Shown here piece by piece: positions 6,337 to 8,823 of a stretch of DNA of 8,823 nucleotides. Location of the stretch: assembly GCA_041848045.1 (NCBI GenBank), contig JBGZHY010000133.1, forward strand, positions 1 to 8,823, read 5' to 3'. Both the position numbers and the translations under genes were made by a program. Under the pieces are notes generated by a model. That model was not told the DNA's origin. It saw nothing but the letters and a program-made list of their open reading frames with translations, and made no database searches. The DNA comes from CAKAHY01 sp041848045. GTDB lineage: Bacteria; Bacillota; Clostridia; Lachnospirales; Lachnospiraceae. Position 1 is the stretch's first letter. Each line of letters begins with the position of its first letter.

Positions 6337-8052
6337 TTAATTGCTTATGCCAGGACCTTGCTCTTTGCTTTCACTACTTGGGGTACTCTCTGTACCGGGA
6401 TTAAAGGCGGGACCGTTGCCGACATCTTCATCATTTCCGCTTTGATTTTCAGGACCTGTTGTATACCATTCATCATTTTCTTCCACATTGATGATTTCTT
6501 CCGTAGTTTCTGTTTCAGACTGTTTGTTTTCCGTTTCGGCTTCTGTAGAGGAACTGCTTTCCGGAACTGTGGTGCTTTCGGCTTCCGTGTTTGCCGTACT
6601 TTGGGCTTCAGCAGTAGTTTTTGGCTCTGATTTATTTCCTATTCCCTGTTTGGAGGCATCGTCCGCCTTGACATTGATATTTTCTTCGCCATCATTGCCT
6701 ACTCCTGTATCCGCAATAATTTGTGCACTGATTTCTTTTAGTTGTGCACTTGGTGTATATGCAAAATCTTCGCCAAACAGAAATTGATGCAAAGCAATAA
6801 CATTATTTTTGAGAGAAACCGGTATAACATAATCCCGCTTATTCACCACTTTCGTGGTTTTTTCAAAAGGAAAGCCTGCCGTATCGCCCAAATGGTATTT
6901 GCTTACATTTTTGGCAAAAGGTATAGCATCATTCATACCGACACTTGTTGAAATTTGAGGAAGAACCGTCAAAAGAATATGGTTAAGTGTCCCGAAATCA
7001 GCTTTCTTAGCTTTTTCAAAAGCAAGAGAAACTACCTTTCTTTGTCTTTCCGTTCTGTTAAAGTCTGTATCCATCAAGCGCAGACGTGCATAAGCAACTG
7101 CCTGTACGCCATCCAAATGCTGCATTCCCGAAGATTGCAGATGAACGGAACCTACTCCTGTGGATTCAACGGTTTCCGTTATAAAACCGTTGATGTATTT
7201 AAATTCGGCATCTGTAATCTCTATATCAACGCCGCCCAACAAATTGATGGTATCCACCACCGCTTTCCAGTTGAAAGTGGCATAATCATCTATTTTAATA
7301 TCCAGGTTTCTTTCCAAGGCTGCTATGGCTTGCTCCGGTCCTCCGCGGAAATAGGCTTCATTCAACTTATGATAGGTTCCTTTGCCGTCTATTTCCGTAT
7401 AGTTATCTCTGTATATGGATACCAGAGTGATTTCACCGGTGGCTTTATTGATATTTGCCAACATATTGACATCGGCCAGAGCTCCTTTTTTGAGGTTTCC
7501 ATCTCTGGAATCTACGCCAAAGACCGCTACCGTATAATATCCGCTTTCTTTTGCACTGAGAAATAAAAAACCGATATATGCCGCAAATCCTACAATACAA
7601 AGCAGCAAAACCTGAAAAAGTAAAGCCAGCTTTTTTTTCTTTTTTTGTGCCGGCTTTGCAGCGCTTGAGGAATTGGTATTTCTTTTTTCAATATTTGCAG
7701 TCTGCGAAGAACTGCGGGCTCTGTGAGAGGCTGCAGTAGCGGAAGCGGCACCTTTTTTCTGTCTGGCACGGCTTGCTTTCGGGCTATGCACTCTGCTTTC
7801 GGATGATATGTATATTTCACGATAATCCGAACCTATATCCTGCTCTTCCTGCTCATATGCATCACGTTTAAAATTGGGAATATCCAAATCATTTGAGGAA
7901 GCGGAATGTCTTTCCTCTTCCGCTCTGACATAAGAATCCAAACGCTCGCGCATTATTCTTTCTTCTTCACGTATTTTTTTTAAACGAGCCAGATCCGCCA
8001 GATATCGTCTTCTGTCTTCGTCATTGTCAAACTGCATATCATCCAAACTCAT
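6337..8052 (-). CDS. LytR-CpsA-Psr (LCP) family cell-wall polymer ligase
   Basis: LCP proteins move lipid-linked polymers such as teichoic acids or capsule onto peptidoglycan at the outer face of the membrane. The 571-residue product is longer than most. Residues 1-50 are charged and likely coiled coil; 50-141 are disordered, Ser/Ala/Arg/Lys rich, ending in KKKKK; one membrane segment spans about 142-166. The LCP domain covers about 173-395: VFGVDSRDG, D194 in ALADVNM, LVSIYRDNY (R215, D216) and the signature AYARLRLMDTDFNRTERQRKV (321-340) with its conserved Arg and Asp residues. The usual SDT near the first Asp reads ADV. Residues 450-571 are a Ser, Thr, Glu, Asn rich tail without visible domain. 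The ATG at 8052 has AAGGAG 8 nt upstream. Which polymer it handles cannot be read from the window. Confidence 0.92.
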   Translation of the reverse strand: MSLDDMQFDNDEDRRRYLADLARLKKIREEERIMRERLDSYVRAEEERHSASSNDLDIPNFKRDAYEQEEQDIGSDYREIYISSESRVHSPKASRARQKKGAASATAASHRARSSSQTANIEKRNTNSSSAAKPAQKKKKKLALLFQVLLLCIVGFAAYIGFLFLSAKESGYYTVAVFGVDSRDGNLKKGALADVNMLANINKATGEITLVSIYRDNYTEIDGKGTYHKLNEAYFRGGPEQAIAALERNLDIKIDDYATFNWKAVVDTINLLGGVDIEITDAEFKYINGFITETVESTGVGSVHLQSSGMQHLDGVQAVAYARLRLMDTDFNRTERQRKVVSLAFEKAKKADFGTLNHILLTVLPQISTSVGMNDAIPFAKNVSKYHLGDTAGFPFEKTTKVVNKRDYVIPVSLKNNVIALHQFLFGEDFAYTPSAQLKEISAQIIADTGVGNDGEENINVKADDASKQGIGNKSEPKTTAEAQSTANTEAESTTVPESSSSTEAETENKQSETETTEEIINVEENDEWYTTGPENQSGNDEDVGNGPAFNPGTESTPSSESKEQGPGISN

Positions 8053-8098
8053 TACAACTGCTCCTTACACTATACTTCTTCATGCAAAATACAGTACC

Positions 8099-8104
8099 AT
8101 TATA
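8099..8104 (-). promoter_or_regulatory. Possible -10 element of the LCP gene
   Basis: On the - strand a consensus TATAAT lies about 47 nt before the LCP start. No good -35 sequence is found 16-18 bp further upstream (TGTATT at 17 bp), so this promoter is weak or activator-dependent, or the gene is partly read from the yneA-like gene. Confidence 0.4.
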
Positions 8105-8229
8105 ATACATCTATACTTAAGAATACAGTCATTATTTATAAAAAAAAGTGAAAAAATCTTTATTTTTAGCGTATAGAAGCAGGTTTCTTATGATTGCACA
8201 GATGTAACGGGAGGCTGCAAGTTCTTTCG

Positions 8230-8556
8230 CTATGGAATATGACGGGCGACGATCAGATAACTGCCGGCGTATATCTTATCATACTGCAATTTATTTATCT
8301 TTTTGATGTTTTCCATATAGGCTCTGTTGCTCTGCCCGGTATTATTGTATTCTCTTGCTATGCTCTCCAAGGTATCTCCGGAAGATATCTGTATGGAGAT
8401 ATAAGAAATATTCCGTATTCCGTCCGGCTGTCCCGCTCTGGAAATCAACTGTGTTCTTCCGAGGAAGAAACCTATAAAAAATACAAGTATAATGATAATA
8501 CAAATGTTAATCAATAAAGTGTTTCTTTTGTAAGATTTTCTCCTCTGTGTTCTCAT
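8230..8556 (-). CDS. yneA: YneA-like membrane protein with LysM domain (probable SOS cell-division inhibitor)
   Basis: The 108-residue product has a basic cytoplasmic start (MRTQRRKSYKR), one membrane segment at about 13-33 and a C-terminal LysM domain at about 52-105 (ISIQISSGDTLESIAREY, then ENIKKINKL, then IYAGSYLIV). This size and order match Bacillus YneA, which halts division during DNA damage. The strongest support is context: it is divergent from lexA, as in Bacillus, and its promoter is covered by LexA-type half-sites. GGGAGG lies 5 nt before the ATG. The following LCP gene starts 177 nt downstream on the same strand, with no convincing terminator between. The orthology is inferred from architecture and synteny, since LysM proteins of this size vary in role. 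Confidence 0.8.
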   Translation of the reverse strand: MRTQRRKSYKRNTLLINICIIIILVFFIGFFLGRTQLISRAGQPDGIRNISYISIQISSGDTLESIAREYNNTGQSNRAYMENIKKINKLQYDKIYAGSYLIVARHIP

Positions 8557-8566
8557 ATAAGCCTCC

Positions 8567-8653
8567 CGAAAATATTTTCGATGAAATGTATGTTCGATTT
8601 ATATGATATAACACATTTGTTCGCTTGTCAAGATTTGTTCGATGAAAAGTTCG
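8567..8653. promoter_or_regulatory. Cluster of LexA-type operator sites
   Basis: Measured against the Bacillus LexA box CGAACRNRYGTTYC, the best site is 8583-8596, whose complement CGAACATACATTTC differs at one position. A perfect 14-bp palindrome CGAAAATATTTTCG (8567-8580) has the same outline and touches the yneA ribosome binding site. Further GTTCG half-sites stand at 8619-8623, 8637-8641 and 8649-8653. They cover the -35 to +1 region of the yneA promoter. Assignment as LexA sites rests on motif and context. Confidence 0.7.
8603..8631 (-). promoter_or_regulatory. Promoter of the yneA-like gene
   Basis: On the - strand a perfect -35 TTGACA (8631-8626) and a -10 TATCAT (8608-8603) are 17 bp apart. 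This is the strongest promoter seen in the window, and a GTTCG half-site (8619-8623) lies in its spacer, as expected for a strong gene kept silent by a repressor. Confidence 0.8.
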
Positions 8654-8661
8654 GTTTTTGT

Positions 8662-8690
8662 TTGCTTTTCCGTTCGATATATGTTAGAAT
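8662..8690 (+). promoter_or_regulatory. Promoter of lexA with operator half-site in the spacer
   Basis: TTGCTT (8662-8667) and TAGAAT (8685-8690) are 17 bp apart, with TG at 8682-8683 forming an extended -10. GTTCG at 8672-8676 lies between them, consistent with autorepression by LexA. Confidence 0.65.
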
Positions 8691-8740
8691 ATAAAACATC
8701 AAAATGAAGCGGCGAACTTCGCAGGATATAAGGAGTTTTT

Positions 8741-8823
8741 ATGTCAAAGGAAAGATTAACAGCAAAACAACAGCAGATTTTAAAGATTATCAAAACATCC
8801 ATTTTGGAAAAAGGTTATCCGCC
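8741..8823 (+). CDS. lexA: LexA repressor, N-terminal fragment (partial, runs off the window)
   Basis: Only 27 full codons are visible: MSKERLTAKQQQILKIIKTS followed by ILEKGYP. This matches the start of the LexA winged helix-turn-helix domain, where the pattern LTxRQQ-(V/I)-x-x-x-I-x-x-x-I-x-x-x-G-x-PP is conserved. LexA represses DNA-damage genes and cleaves itself when RecA is activated; the cleavage and protease parts lie beyond the window. AAGGAG at 8730-8735 is 5 nt before the ATG. The leader also holds GCGAACTTCGC (8712-8722), a short palindrome with a reversed half-site. The divergent yneA-like gene and the shared operator region support the call. Confidence 0.9.
   Translation, partial: MSKERLTAKQQQILKIIKTSILEKGYP

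Noticed and set aside
6955..7566. Open frame of 203 codons on the + strand
   Set aside because: It is antisense to the LCP domain, which has clear family motifs on the other strand.
8194..8517. Open frame of 107 codons on the + strand
   Set aside because: It is antisense to the yneA-like gene, which has a ribosome binding site, promoter and LysM motif.

Overview
The window looks like chromosomal DNA of a Gram-positive Bacillota, most likely class Clostridia and plausibly Lachnospiraceae. The reasons are strong AGGAGG-type ribosome binding sites, the order rplS-rbgA-rnhB-yraN, a class B sortase next to a sorting-signal protein, and a yneA-like gene divergent from lexA. The genus cannot be told from the sequence. 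I see no phage, transposase, CRISPR array, tRNA or rRNA. This is mostly a conserved housekeeping region with some accessory and regulatory detail at its edges.

Left part, + strand (1-885): the last codons of a cell-surface protein with a PTG-type sorting signal, followed after 21 nt by a class B sortase that probably anchors it. Its best start is a TTG codon placed by a good Shine-Dalgarno sequence.

Middle, + strand (about 899-5561): rplS (ribosomal protein L19) has its own promoter and a structured leader whose fold could hide the ribosome binding site. An intrinsic terminator follows. Then comes a tight cluster rbgA (50S assembly GTPase), rnhB (RNase HII), yraN (nuclease-fold protein of unknown role) and pgeF (YlmD/YfiH family), with gaps of 10-13 nt. 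No promoter is visible between rplS and rbgA, so the cluster probably depends on read-through. The glycolytic gene eno follows with its own weak promoter and ends in a strong hairpin with a UUCG loop. A small predicted lipoprotein gene (5748-6107) has its own promoter and terminator.

Right part, - strand (6266-8556): a LytR-CpsA-Psr (LCP) cell-wall ligase gene and, upstream of it, a short membrane-LysM protein resembling the SOS division inhibitor YneA. Between the convergent lipoprotein and LCP genes lie two terminator hairpins and, between them, an unexplained long inverted repeat. At the right edge the first 27 codons of lexA run on the + strand. The yneA-lexA intergenic region is packed with LexA-type half-sites (GTTCG) that overlap both promoters, so the pair looks like an autoregulated SOS switch: LexA represses itself and the division inhibitor until DNA damage.

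Nothing here proves a new system. The best leads are the polarised operator array at yneA-lexA, the orphan inverted repeat at 6193-6244, the possible SOS coupling of the LCP gene, and the L19 leader.
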